Position numbers and translations under genes: made by a program. This document shows positions 21,400 through 31,620 of a stretch of DNA of 64,000 nucleotides, in pieces. The DNA is taken from contig JADDOH010002113.1 of NCBI GenBank assembly GCA_016648135.1, forward strand, positions 165,004 through 229,003. The letters are read 5' to 3'. This stretch comes from Agrypnia vestita. Taxonomy: Eukaryota > Arthropoda > Insecta > Trichoptera > Phryganeidae. Each line of letters begins with the position of its first letter. The stretch's first letter is position 1. The notes beneath the pieces are model-generated. The model did not search any database, was not told the origin of the DNA, and saw only the letters and a program-made list of their open reading frames with translations.

Positions 21400-21935
21400 A
21401 TGATCATGGAAGACCAACAGCACAACAAAGAAGCATAGAAAACATTGATATAATATAGATGGCCAATTACAGGTCTCCACTTTTAGATATACGTTAGTAA
21501 TGATAAATATTTGTGAATTAAACTAAGGCATATTAAAAATTATTTAGAAAGACAGAATAAAAAACTTAAACAAAAGAAAAATAAACATAATTATTAACAG
21601 AAAAACAGAAAAACATAGGCATGTTAAAAAGTAATTCAAAGAGAAAAAAAAACTTCATTATTAAGTAGGAAAAAAAAATCTGCACTCAAAATTTTTCTTA
21701 GAACTTAGGCATGTTAAGAATTATATAAAAAGAAATAATAAAAAATTTAAACAAAAGAAAAAGAGACGTAATAGATAGCAGAAAAACATGTTGAAAATAA
21801 TACATAAAGAATGAACAAGAGAAAAAGAGACATAATTATTACGTAGAAAAAAATTCAGCACTCAAAATTTTTCTTAATCTTGTGTGGCTGCACTCGAACA
21901 GATCAATATCCAATAATCTTATAAGTTTATTGAAT
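21400..21935. repeat. A-rich imperfect tandem repeats
   Basis: Words such as AGGCATGTTAAAAA, TTTAAACAAAAGAAAAA, ACATAATTATTA and CACTCAAAATTTTTCTTA recur two to four times at irregular spacing. Slippage of an A-rich sequence is likely. Not coding. Confidence 0.6.
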
Positions 21936-21949
21936 GCAACATGACCGGT

Positions 21950-22012
21950 GTAAGCTGGCTTAAATGATCATTTTACAGAATGCAACGTTCACCAAATTCA
22001 CCGTATGAATAT
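21950..22012 (+). repeat. foldback MITE family fragment
   Basis: AAGCTGGCTTAAATGATCAT, then TTTTACAGAATGCAACGTTC and ACCAAATTCACCG match the inner part of the 30800-30945 copy. Confidence 0.55.
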
Positions 22013-22054
22013 GCAAACGCTATCAAATTTTTGTAAGTATATATTCAGTGTCTC

Positions 22055-22460
22055 ATAGCTCGTAGCAAAATCTTTACAATAATGAGTCTGAAATGTTCAG
22101 GCAACGATGACCTAATATCAATAGTTAGGTATGGAGATATGCAATATTAAAGTCTTCATTTTTTTTCAATATTTCTGTCTTATTTTTTGCAAAAAGTTAA
22201 ACTATCATTACAGGAACTTGTATCAATTGGAAAAAATCGTTTGCTTTGATACAAGTCAAATAAAAGAATAAAAACATGGCAAAAAATTTTAATACATTTT
22301 TTATAATTAATTAATGTTTTTATCATTTTACTTGAGTTGTATTGAAGCGAATAAATGTTTCATAATCGATTTATGTTACTAACGTAATGATAGTTCAACT
22401 TTTTGCAGAAAATAAGTCAGAACTGTTGAAAAACAATGCAAACATTAATATTTTATAACT
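22055..22460. repeat. dispersed repeat with AAATAAGTCAGAA words, partly inverted
   Basis: A segment with GTCTCATAGCTCGTAGCAAA, TCAATAGTTAGG and TATTTTTTGCAAAAAGTTAA is followed by an inverted counterpart (TTTTTGCAGAAAATAAGTCA). Related pieces lie near 23640-23790, 40790-40870, 47270-47480 and 53800-53900. Probably a MITE family; ends were not fixed. Confidence 0.45.
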
Positions 22461-22630
22461 CAAGTATTCCATCCATATTCCACTAACTAGATTATTCCAA
22501 AATCTTCTAGAATGATTGAAACCGTTGGAAAATCATTGATTGTGTAAGGTTCTTCTGGTTTCTAGAATGTCGTGGAAATATTTTCCAATTGTTCAATAAG
22601 AAGAAGGATTTCAATAAAAGTATTGATATC

Positions 22631-22631
<1 letters not shown>

Positions 22632-22716
<85 letters not shown>
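22632..22716. repeat. (TAA)n microsatellite
   Basis: About 28 uninterrupted TAA units. Confidence 0.95.
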
Positions 22717-22717
<1 letters not shown>

Positions 22718-22807
22718 GCCTTTAATTTACTGACCATTTTAACACTTTTAACATAAGTAAATAGAGAATGAAAGAAAATGATAGAAGATGACACTGAAAT
22801 AGTAAGA

Positions 22808-22823
22808 TATACACACATACATG

Positions 22824-22882
<59 letters not shown>
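22808..22882. repeat. compound (CA)n-(TA)n microsatellite
   Basis: CACA repeats at 22815-22842 followed by about 18 TA units. Confidence 0.9.
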
Positions 22883-22888
<6 letters not shown>

Positions 22889-24329
22889 TAAATATACGTA
22901 GTAAATGTCATTTAAGCAGCCAGTTTGTTGGTCTGAAAGACAAAACAAATAGTTTGCGTAAAATTTTATTGAGAAAATTCATTTGAATATATTGAGATTT
23001 GCTTTGAATTCATGATGACCTGATTTATTTCATTTTTTTTTTATTTCAATTTTTTTCAGAATTTTATATTGAAATATAATAATGGATCATTATATGTACA
23101 AGAGTTCGAATCTGAAGCGAAGCCGCGTAGCAAAGCTTGTAATAATGTAACACAAAAAATTCACTACAAATATTTTACAAAATTTGGAAAGTGTAAAAAT
23201 CATTTATGTAATTGACGGTTACATAGTTCATATATCAGTTTTAAAATCGGAATTATACCACGTGGTAATAACACGTTTACACTTGAGAAAATTGATAATT
23301 ATCGGGAGCTTTCGAACCCGGGTGAACACCCTTATTACGTACTTTAAAACCACTTCTGATGGGGTTTGTAACATTTATTTTGTGGAGTCCAGATTTACGC
23401 GTCACTTCCGCCGAACTCGATAAAAGTAGGCTTCGTGGCCGCAAATAATAATTAATAATCAAACGCTTTTAAGGGAGAGGAAAAAAACCTTGTAATTAAC
23501 TTGCGCCGGATTTATATTTTAAGCACTGTCATCCCTTAAATGCAAGGTGAGGAAGATTATTATTAAGTTTAGGGAGGAAATCTGAGACTATTTTTTTTTA
23601 AACACATACAGGTATAACGGAGATAGTCCACAATATTTTTAAGATAGATTTCTTTCTAAATTATGAGACGAAAATGTTCAAGCAACAATGTCCTGATTTC
23701 AATAGTTATGGAGATAAACGATATCAAAATTTGTATTTTTTCTCTGAATATTTCTTACTTATTTTAAAAACGTTTGGACTAACATTACAGTCATAAAAGT
23801 CAAATAAAATGATAATAACTTCCAAATAAATTTAAGTAATACGATTTTGTACAAAATTCATTCAAAATTATCAATTTTTTTACATTCGAATATAAATGTA
23901 GAATAATATAATTTTGTTTAATACTTTCTACATATATTATACACTTGGATGAAATGTCAACAGGTAGGGTGATAAGTGACTTCAAAGTTTGAATTTTATT
24001 TTTGTTGCTTGATTATTACACATAGGTACTGATTATTATTTTAGCATATTATTTATAAGCAATGAAGGAATGTTAAAGAAACCTAAATAACACAAAACAA
24101 AACGAAAAATCAATAAAAGAAGAAAAATGTTGAATGAACCAAAATTAGAATCGGCGAATCAGAGAATATATAATATTTTTTATTTATTTTTATATATTAA
24201 ATACAAATCATTATATATTTACATATTTGATACATAAAAAAAAATTAGGCACATTAATTTTTTTTATCATTGTACCTCTCCAATATAAAGTATTAGTACA
24301 AATATTTAAAATTGCTTTAATAACTGAAT
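22883..24329. other. no gene recognised; possible Helitron end relic
   Basis: 23110-23140 has GAAGCGAAGCCGCGTAGCAA, then AGCTTG, similar to the hairpin end of the Helitrons at 34262 and 51030. 23280-23440 is GC-richer with no domain. The rest is AT-rich. Confidence 0.3.
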
Positions 24330-24440
24330 GAAAATTCGAGTTGCTTGTTAGTGTAGTGGTCATGACGCTCGCCTGTGATCTGATGGTCGGTGGTTCGAAC
24401 CGCATTCCAGGACACCAGCAAGTTAGTACGATTCTCATTT
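24330..24440 (+). repeat. tRNA-derived SINE head or tRNA pseudogene
   Basis: The Pol III A-box-like TTAGTGTAGTGG (about 24349-24360) and B-box-like GTGGTTCGAACCG (about 24390-24402) are correctly spaced. The sequence around them does not fold into a clean tRNA: the anticodon stem fails. A SINE head is the most likely explanation. Confidence 0.55.
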
Positions 24441-25639
24441 CACAAGCGTTTAGCTTATTTTGAGAATAGTAAAAATATTGATGCGACACGCATTCCTCGT
24501 TCGCATATCTATTTATAAAAAAAGGATTTTCATTTATAAAATATAAGAGGCGGAATAATATAATACTCCAAGAGAAAAAACAAATATACTTCACTAATTT
24601 TTTGATGTACAAAGAACTTCAAATCTTCCGACACCCTGCGTAAACAATATCTACAATGTATAGTGAATATAAAGGGGTTTAAACTGCAAAATGTTTATTA
24701 TAAATAGTTTTTAATTGACCAATGATAATATACTTCAATATGATTTTTAATATATATCATGTATTAACACAGAATATAAAATATGGAACTAAATTAACGT
24801 TGAAATAGATATGCATAAAAAACAATCAATGTAAGCGTATGACAATGTACCATACCGTACCGCAAATAAAAAACCAATAAACATTTTTTTGCAATAATTT
24901 CAAAAGACTGGGTTATTCAGTTATTAAAAAATTATTTTACAATTATGATCGTTTTAGAATAATTATAAAATAAATGACTAATTTAACAAATAGAAAATAA
25001 ATTAATTAAATAATAATGATTTCTTTATGTTACATTTGTTTCTTCATTTTATCTAACATGCAACACGTTTTCTGACCAATCATGAGGCTGCGATCAATGT
25101 AAAATCGAACGATGACGACATCACTAAACCAGTTCTAATTTGAATTATCGATCTAGCAATAGTGACAAATTATGGCGGGGTATTTGAAAGAGTTTTTAAA
25201 TAGTTGGTCGTCACATTTAAAGCAGGCTGAATAATTTAAAAAACTCAAATAATCGTTTCGTTTTGACCTACAAACGAGCTTTTTTAAACTAAATAACGAT
25301 TGCGCATATGGATTGAAAAAAAATTAAATCCCCAATTAGCAGGCTTTATTAATTATATTATACCTAATAAATATAATAAATTAAACCTATATTTTGGAAA
25401 GTAAATGGAAACAAAAAACCCTAGAGGCCCTGGTTGCTTCTTTTTTATCGGGATTATATTTAAGTACAAAGGACTAAATTTATTCGAAGAAAAATATACA
25501 CCTTTTCAAAATATGCATTCAAAGATAACGTAGCTTTAAGTTTTTTATTCGTGATACAAATAGTAGGTACTGTAAACATTAAGAGCATCAACGAGACAAA
25601 ATATCATTATTGTTTTCATATTTTTTTATCATTATCAAT
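24441..25639. other. AT-rich, no gene recognised
   Basis: No coding signal. 25070-25170 is mixed sequence without repeat hallmarks. Confidence 0.4.
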
Positions 25640-25995
25640 CCTAAATAGCTTGTCTCTGCACGTTACTTAAATCGCCCAGGTTCACACTAGAAAAGTTTTC
25701 GCTCATCAGTAGGTACTTCCTTGATTTAATATCGTTGGAATCACACACGTGCTAGCAACACACGCCGCACTATTTCGCTTTCTATGGTAACAGTCCACTA
25801 TCAACTCTGTCGCACACTATGTGCGCAGTGGCCGGTCGATCTCCTTTTATGGGCAAAATGTCGCATCGCGATTGTTCCAAAATCCGTTGGGTTATTCGAG
25901 ACTTTTATAGAAGTTTCCAATTTACTTTTAAAAGTTGAAGCTGTAAAATCCTTGATTGCGTGCAATTCTTCTGCTGTTACTATCCCGTGACAGTA
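25640..25995 (-). mobile_element. LTR-like fragment
   Basis: The minus strand carries TCTATAAAAG near 25910 and TCGGTAA/TTCGAA-rich words in the same general layout as the degenerate LTRs at 13367 and 43690. It ends near CCCGTGACAG at 25985-25994. Weakly supported. Confidence 0.3.
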
Positions 25996-27239
25996 TTTTG
26001 GGACGTAATAGAAGTAACGATATATAAAAGTATGATATTCTTAACTCAAAAACGATTTTTGGAAAAGGTAGTACACGGGGTGCGGTGTAGAAACCACAAT
26101 ATTTAAATAATTGCAATTTTCATCAAACATAAAATGAAAACAGGTACATCACCTCCTCAAAGCATAGATAATGGCGTCATATTCATATTGGATATTGGTT
26201 CATTAGCCATTTCGTGCTTACGGACGTAATAGCTAAAGGTCCAATATCCTTTATCTATGTTTTATTGCAATATTAGTGAAAGGTCTTCACCGCAGGCACT
26301 TGATAACGGAACCACCGATTTTCCCGTAATTATGTGTTGAGCACTCCAGGTTGTGACGATTGCCTACTATATTAAAGCCTCCATTAATATCGGGTTACCA
26401 TTATCAACAAGGGCCGATTACTCGAAAATTACCACAATAACATTCAAATTAACGAGAAAAAATCTGTATCTAATCCTAGGAGCACAAGTAGGTGTACCCA
26501 ACATCACGTATCTGGATTTGAAATTGATTGTAGAAATTATCATTTTACCTAAGGAAACAGAAAGTTAACAAAATGTTATTTAGGCCAACATGCACTCAAT
26601 TTTTTAGTTAGAGTAACATGCATGTGAAGATAAATATGTAAATAATACTATTATTGTGGTGTGTAGTGATATTTACATGTTAGTGTAGTGGTTGTCCTGA
26701 CGAAGAGATGGGTTCGAAACTGGTTGACAAAAAAGTAATTTTTAGTGCTTATATACTTATATACATTTTGTTAAAATGTCTGACCACAGAGTTAATGTTA
26801 AATATTAAAAACATTAATAAACAGAAATTTACTTAAAGATATTAGATCATTTGAAATATTTAGATACCTATTGAAAGAATTAATATTTTATAAGAACCGT
26901 ATGGATTTGTTGAGATTCGAATCTCGTCGTTTCGCTGGAGTCATATAACAGCGTCGCGTCGTCAGGAGAGTGCCCTATCATTGCGGGGTCGCAGATTGTA
27001 TGTACTGCATGGATTTGTTTAATTTTACTAATCTGAGCTTTGTGTTACATATATGCTAAGTTATTTTGTCACTTTCAAGAGCAGCAGTCCCTCTAATCAA
27101 CGGGTAATTTATAACTAATCTAAATGCATTATGTCTTTTTTTTGGTCGCCTTCGAAATGTGGACAGTTGGGGCATAGCGTTAGGATTGTTAGGTTATTCA
27201 TTTTTGTGTTCCGCTATTTTTTTTTAATTATCTGTGTGG
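25996..27239. other. no gene; small hairpin and tRNA-like relic
   Basis: 26163-26263 is an imperfect inverted repeat (GGATATTGGTTCATTAGCC with AGCTAAAGGTCCAATATCC). 26680-26725 has TTAGTGTAGTGG and GGTTCGAAAC spaced as in the SINE head at 24330, but compressed. No other features. Confidence 0.4.
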
Positions 27240-27665
27240 AATTTATACCACAATGCAGAAACCACCAATCTAGGCCACACACACACACACTCAGTGCCAA
27301 GGAATGCCACATAAGCAAATAGAGGCACGAGCAAGACCCGCGCGACCGGCAGGTCATTGCACCATCAGCATATCGGACGATTTCTTCACACTCACACAGC
27401 CGAACTCCAAGACTCCTTTGTTCGCAAATTATATAAAAGAGGCACACGCCCTAGGCGTGCATTTCAGTCCTTCGTAGACCTCTTGTGGGTGACCGGAAGC
27501 TATGGCCCTTAGAGTATCTATCATTGTCTTTCTAATCATAGTCATGTAAATTTTGTACTTGTTTTTTCGAGATAATAAATCATCAAATATTCTACGCCTT
27601 TGGAGCTTTTTCGTCGCGTGACGATGGTGACCCGAAAAAGCAATTGCTCCTTACCATCTCTAAAC
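27240..27665 (+). mobile_element. LTR-like promoter block (possible BEL/Pao LTR end)
   Basis: ATTATATAAAAGAGGCAC (about 27428-27445) is a TATA box followed about 25 bp on by CATTTCAGTCCTTCG, an initiator-like site. Downstream come AATAAATCATC and, at about 27618-27637, GTGACGATGGTGACCCG, like the junction after BEL/Pao LTRs. No internal retroelement domain follows, so this is at best a solo or broken LTR. Confidence 0.4.
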
Positions 27666-28402
27666 TCCCAAATCGGTAAACTTATTCATCCCTCGCACTG
27701 TTACAACCTTATTCGGGTGATGCTTTTCTACTAGAGAGCAGAACTACCGGCTCAGTTTTGATCACGTGACAGTCGGCAGACAAAACATAGTATAACAAGA
27801 CAACGTTCTTTTATTCTATCTAGACAAAGTTTATTTAATTTTTTGCAAAGAGTTTCACAGTATTCGCAACAAACATTATATCAATAGCGGTAAATTAAAT
27901 TTTCTCCACTGTGTTTTAAAAATTTAATTTATTAGCCAAATATTTATTTTTCAGTCATGTTGAAGTTTTGATATTATTTATTACCTTATCCAAATTTAGC
28001 ATTCATGTATCGCTTATCGGTGTAGGCATTTGATAAGCTTATCAAATGAGTGCGACTCTGAGATTTTTATTAACTGCCATAGAATGGAGTGTATTATGGA
28101 AAAATACCATCAGATTAACGTGCGCGATAGTCCAGTGGTAAAAAGTCCACTGTACAATTATGATACTTATTATGTGTTGAAAGATTATATTACTCATCTA
28201 ATTTATTACACGCTTATATCCATAAAAATATCCCATCAATAATGATGAAAAATTAATAGTTTAAAAAATTTTCAAAAAAATTAAGATGAAGCAGTGGCAA
28301 AATTCATATTTATTTTTTTATGTCTATTGCGTTAATTTCAAAAACTAACACACTTTGCTTAAACCACATTAATTGTTTTTAAACGTCTACTGTTCTCTAT
28401 AC
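27666..28402. other. AT-rich, no gene recognised
   Basis: Nothing coding. The 70-codon frame at 28030 has no recognisable motif. Confidence 0.35.
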
Positions 28403-28539
28403 CAGCGTTTCCCGAAAGGTGGTCCGCGGAACCCTGGGGTTCCGCGTTCCGTCCGAGAATTAAATGAAAAGTTCGTAGAAAAAAATTACAACCACGCCGC
28501 ATGAGCGCCGCACAGATGAGTTGCAAGTAACCTCAGATG

Positions 28540-28963
28540 TTAAAAAAAAACATACATGAACATTTGATAAGCCTTAAAATATCCTTGAAAGAGTATTTCC
28601 CAGAGAAGTTACAAGATATCGTCTGGGTGCAAAATTCATTCGCAAATCATACCAAGTCATGGATGCTAACTATTAAGAATATGAAAATTTGATCGATGTT
28701 AAGTATTCGTCTTCTCTAAAACATAAATTCGAATTAGAAGATTATCTGAATGACTTTTGATTGGACTTAAAGACGATTTACCTTGCAATCGTTGGGAAGG
28801 CTATCACAGTTTTGCTTCCATTTGTGACGACTTACCGACGCAAAACAAGTACAGAAACAGGCTGGATATAGCTCCAGATCTTCGCATTGAATTGTCAGAT
28901 ATTAAGTCTAATTTTAGTGCTATTATAAGAAAATATGTGAAAAAATTTCATTATTCACATTAA
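28540..28963 (+). pseudogene. hAT (ZBED5/SCAND3-like) transposase C-terminal relic
   Basis: In three frames the sequence reads SLKEYFPEKLQDIVWVQNSF, then YENLIDVKYSSSLKHKFELE, LPTQNKYRNRLDIAPDLRIE and LSDIKSNFSAIIRKYVKKFH-YSH-stop. KYRNRLDIAPDLR..LS.I is the closing signature of this hAT subgroup. At least two frameshifts and stops separate the parts; inactive. Confidence 0.85.
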
Positions 28964-29011
28964 AATTCATACTTACATTGTATTTCTTTGAGTAATAAAT
29001 GTTTTACAATA

Positions 29012-29153
29012 CAGTTGCCGGCAAACTTCTTGAAAATTTTTGGCGTAGTGGGGGAATGCGCAGAAGACAAAATTTGGGTCTCGTTGATGGAATGTACTTG
29101 CGCAAACTTCCCCCCACTACGCCGAAAAATTTCAAGATGTTTGCCGGCTACTG
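29012..29153. mobile_element. TA-flanked 142-bp MITE (mariner-like)
   Basis: The ends are CAGTTGCCGGCAAAC and its inverse CTGTTGCCGGC-like (read GCCGGCTACTG), with arms of about 50 bp that also include GGCGTAGTGGGGG. TA lies on each side (29010-29011 and 29154-29155). It sits inside the hAT element, so it came later. Confidence 0.85.
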
Positions 29154-29325
29154 TACTTGTTAAAATTATTTTTCATTTATATTTATATGTTTATATATTG
29201 TTCTTTCTTTTCAAGTCACATTAATTTTTTTTTATTCAAAATCTTTTTTTTTAACAAAATAGCGTTCCGCTAAGAAAAGTATGATCAATTAGGGTTCCGT
29301 AGCAAAAAAAAATTGAGGACCTCTG

Positions 29326-30019
29326 CTCTACACCAATATATCGTCATCATGACGGACGCACATAACGCAACCATAAAGTAAATTTAAAGAATTCAATTAT
29401 TAGGTGACTTATTTGTGGTGGGAGACATTGAAATGGGGAATATACTAAATAATTGCTTATGTTTGTAATTGTAGGTTTATTGATTATATACGTTATATTG
29501 TTGAGATACTTTCTAATTTCTAAATTATCTAACCTAATGCCTCTATTATTTTCATATATGATTTGTCTTTTTTCTTTTTAAAATGCGGCCTGTCTCTAAT
29601 AGATAGTTTGGAATTCTAAGAAATTATTATTACTGATAAATCGGTTTATCATCGATTGTATCAACTTGGATTATAGTTAACGTAAACCGAAATTCTTGTT
29701 TAGCCGGTGCGCGTGCGCACTACGCGTTATTTCATGTGTCATCAAAATCTTCTTTCTTCAATGTTTCGACATTGAAGTGTCGGAAACAGCTTTCCCTATA
29801 CATAATCCAAGAAACATTACTCCGAATACATCACCTACCCATCTTTTCATCTATCTCTTTAATATTGTTTTAATAATACGAGGTTTTTTATGCGTGCCAA
29901 AGAAGTATAACTTCTAACGCGTGTACATAAGCACACACACACTTTTTTTCAAACCTCGTATATAAAATAGATACAGCACATAATAAGTCACTTAAAAGGC
30001 TTTCATTATTTTGTTACAG
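29326..30019. other. presumed intron/upstream DNA of the eyegone-like gene
   Basis: AT-rich. The last part before 30020 (CTTTCATTATTTTGTTACAG) is a good polypyrimidine tract and acceptor. No other exon was identified. Confidence 0.45.
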
Positions 30020-30215
30020 CAAGTTGCGACTCCCACCGTGGTGAAGAAGATCCTCCGGCTGAAGCAGGAGAACCCCGGGATGTTCGCGTGGGAGATCCGG
30101 GAGCGGCTGCTGAACCAGAGGGTGTGCGACCCTCACAGCATCCCCTCCGTCAGCTCCGTCAACAGGATCCTGCGCAGTGGCGGCGCTTGGGGGGACGACC
30201 TCACTCAGCACCAAG
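30020..30215 (+). CDS. eyg: eyegone/twin-of-eyegone exon: RED half of paired domain
   Basis: The exon encodes 65 residues from [20 protein letters not shown], through [20 protein letters not shown], to [25 protein letters not shown]. This is the C-terminal (RED) helix-turn-helix half of a paired domain: FAWEIR..L and PSVSS.NRILR are invariant in Pax proteins. [16 protein letters not shown] and the SG.W.D.. tail point to the eyegone/twin-of-eyegone class, Pax factors that bind DNA mainly with RED and act in eye and appendage growth. It begins directly after a TTGTTACAG acceptor and ends at a CAAG/GTAATT donor, phase 1 (one base left over). It is GC-rich and codon-biased, unlike the AT-rich flanks. 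eyg and toe cannot be told apart from this exon. Confidence 0.9.
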
Positions 30216-30799
30216 GTAATTGGCTCTTGAAGTTCTATAAACTACTCCATCATTATACGTCGGCACAGCCATATAAGTGATAGCTGAAGTTGATAAATTA
30301 CGAATTCATTTGCTACAAATATGAGAACACCTTGATCTGATACGGAAAATTTCAAAAAGTTTTCACAAGACCTGAGCATACCACTAAAAGTTTTGACAAT
30401 ACCTGAGCATACCAAAATAGAGAAACATATTATTTTCTTACTTCTCTGTAAGAGATAGAGACTTGTGTATAGAAAAGGAGTATAGGTATGAATTCAAAAC
30501 ATTATAAAGTAGCTAAATTGTATAAATTTGCATGCATAAAGTACAAAATATGCATTAATCTAAATAATACAAAATAAAATTGAATACAAACATTGATTCA
30601 AAACAAGGAAATATATATTTAGTTAAATAGCTGTAAATTTTCGAAGATATTAACGCTAATATTACGGTGGAAGATGGGGATTAACCTCTGAAATGTTGTT
30701 AGGAAATTAATATTAATCAAGGAATAATCCTAACTGACTATTATCAAGAAATAGTCGGTTAGGAATAATAATCAATTAGAAATATCAATTAATCATATT
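30216..30799. other. intron sequence, nothing recognised
   Basis: AT-rich DNA after the donor at 30216. 30340-30410 has a short direct repeat (CCTGAGCATACCA twice). Confidence 0.5.
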
Positions 30800-30945
30800 A
30801 TAGGTGTCTCGTAGAGACGAAGTACTTATGAGAAAGTAGGTATGGAAGTCTTTTTGGGTGTCCGTAGGCCTTGCGACCTATCGTATGGCTGACTTAAGTG
30901 ATCACCTTACACAATGTAACGTTCACAATTCCACCCATGATAGAC
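30800..30945 (+). repeat. foldback MITE family, one arm
   Basis: GTCTCGTAGAGACGAAGTAC, GAAAGTAGGTATGGAAGTC, GGGTGTCCGTAGGCC, CCTATCGTATGGCTGACTTA, then ACACAATGTAACGTTCACAA: the best single-arm version of the 14340-14640 palindrome. Confidence 0.7.
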
Positions 30946-31284
30946 TATCAAGATGATAGATTTAACAAATTTTTTGAAGTTGTATATATGTTAAATACGC
31001 ACACCTTGTTTCATATGTGTGTTGTATTTTTACTACCGCCACCTGTGCTTGAAAATTTTGTGAATCATTCATACACAGATGTCGCCGTTGGTAATGAGAT
31101 ATCTATAATTTTCTATAAGTTTTTAAAGCAATATTCTATAAATATGTATATGACATTATTACAAATTATTAATAAATACAATAGATTACCCCCGAAATAG
31201 ATGTCCCCCGGGGGATAAAATCCAGTATTGTGTTCTTGAAAAACTTGAACATACTCAAAATATTAAGAATGTTAAAAATGTTCT

Positions 31285-31620
31285 CAGGTTTTTACGTCCG
31301 TTCAGAATCTTCTGATAGTTTTCTAGGATATTCTGCCGTATATATGTGACTTCTCTGGCCGACGCTTCGGATCCCATTGCAGGGTCCATCATCAGGACTG
31401 ATGTGATGAGTGTATGTTGAAGAGTAGGTTAAGTACTGCATTGCAATACCGTACCGAAGTCAGACTGAAATACCTTGCAATACTTACCTACACTTCAACA
31501 CGCATCATCACATCAGCCCTGATAATGGACCCTGCAATGGGATCCGAAACGTCGGCCAGAGAGGTCACATACACACGGCAGAATATCCCAGATAACTATA
31601 CACAGAAGATTAAGAATGTT
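31285..31620. mobile_element. inverted pair of Penelope-like termini
   Basis: Two segments of about 135 bp (31290-31430 and 31480-31615) are inverted copies with high identity. Shared words include GATATTCTGCCGT, TCTCTGGCCGACG and CATTGCAGGGTCCAT. Each contains a CTGATRA, GGACCC...GGATCC stem-loop and GAARC box, the hammerhead-like order of Penelope 3' regions. No coding part remains. Confidence 0.55.
31519..31556 (+). ncRNA. hammerhead-like motif in inverted pair
   Basis: CTGATAA (31519-31525), then T, then GGACCCTGCAATGGGATCC, then GAAACGTCGG. Its inverted partner (minus strand, 31395 back to about 31362) keeps a perfect CTGATGA but has GAAGC for GAAAC, so each copy has a different core defect. 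Confidence 0.4.

Larger units (their letters stand above)
28403..29325 (+). mobile_element. decayed hAT element with 8-bp target duplication
   Basis: The unit starts CAGCGTTTCCCG and ends CCTCTG with imperfect inverted ends. It is flanked by CTCTATAC (28395-28402) and CTCTACAC (29326-29333), an 8-bp target duplication with one change, as hAT transposases make. It contains a transposase C-terminal relic (28540-28963) and a later MITE (29012-29153). Confidence 0.8.

Noticed and set aside
22630..22911. 93-codon minus-strand frame ending in poly-leucine
   Set aside because: Translation of the (TAA)n and (CA/TA)n microsatellites.
30014..30214. Minus-strand 66-codon frame over the paired-domain exon
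   Set aside because: Antisense shadow of the RED exon.
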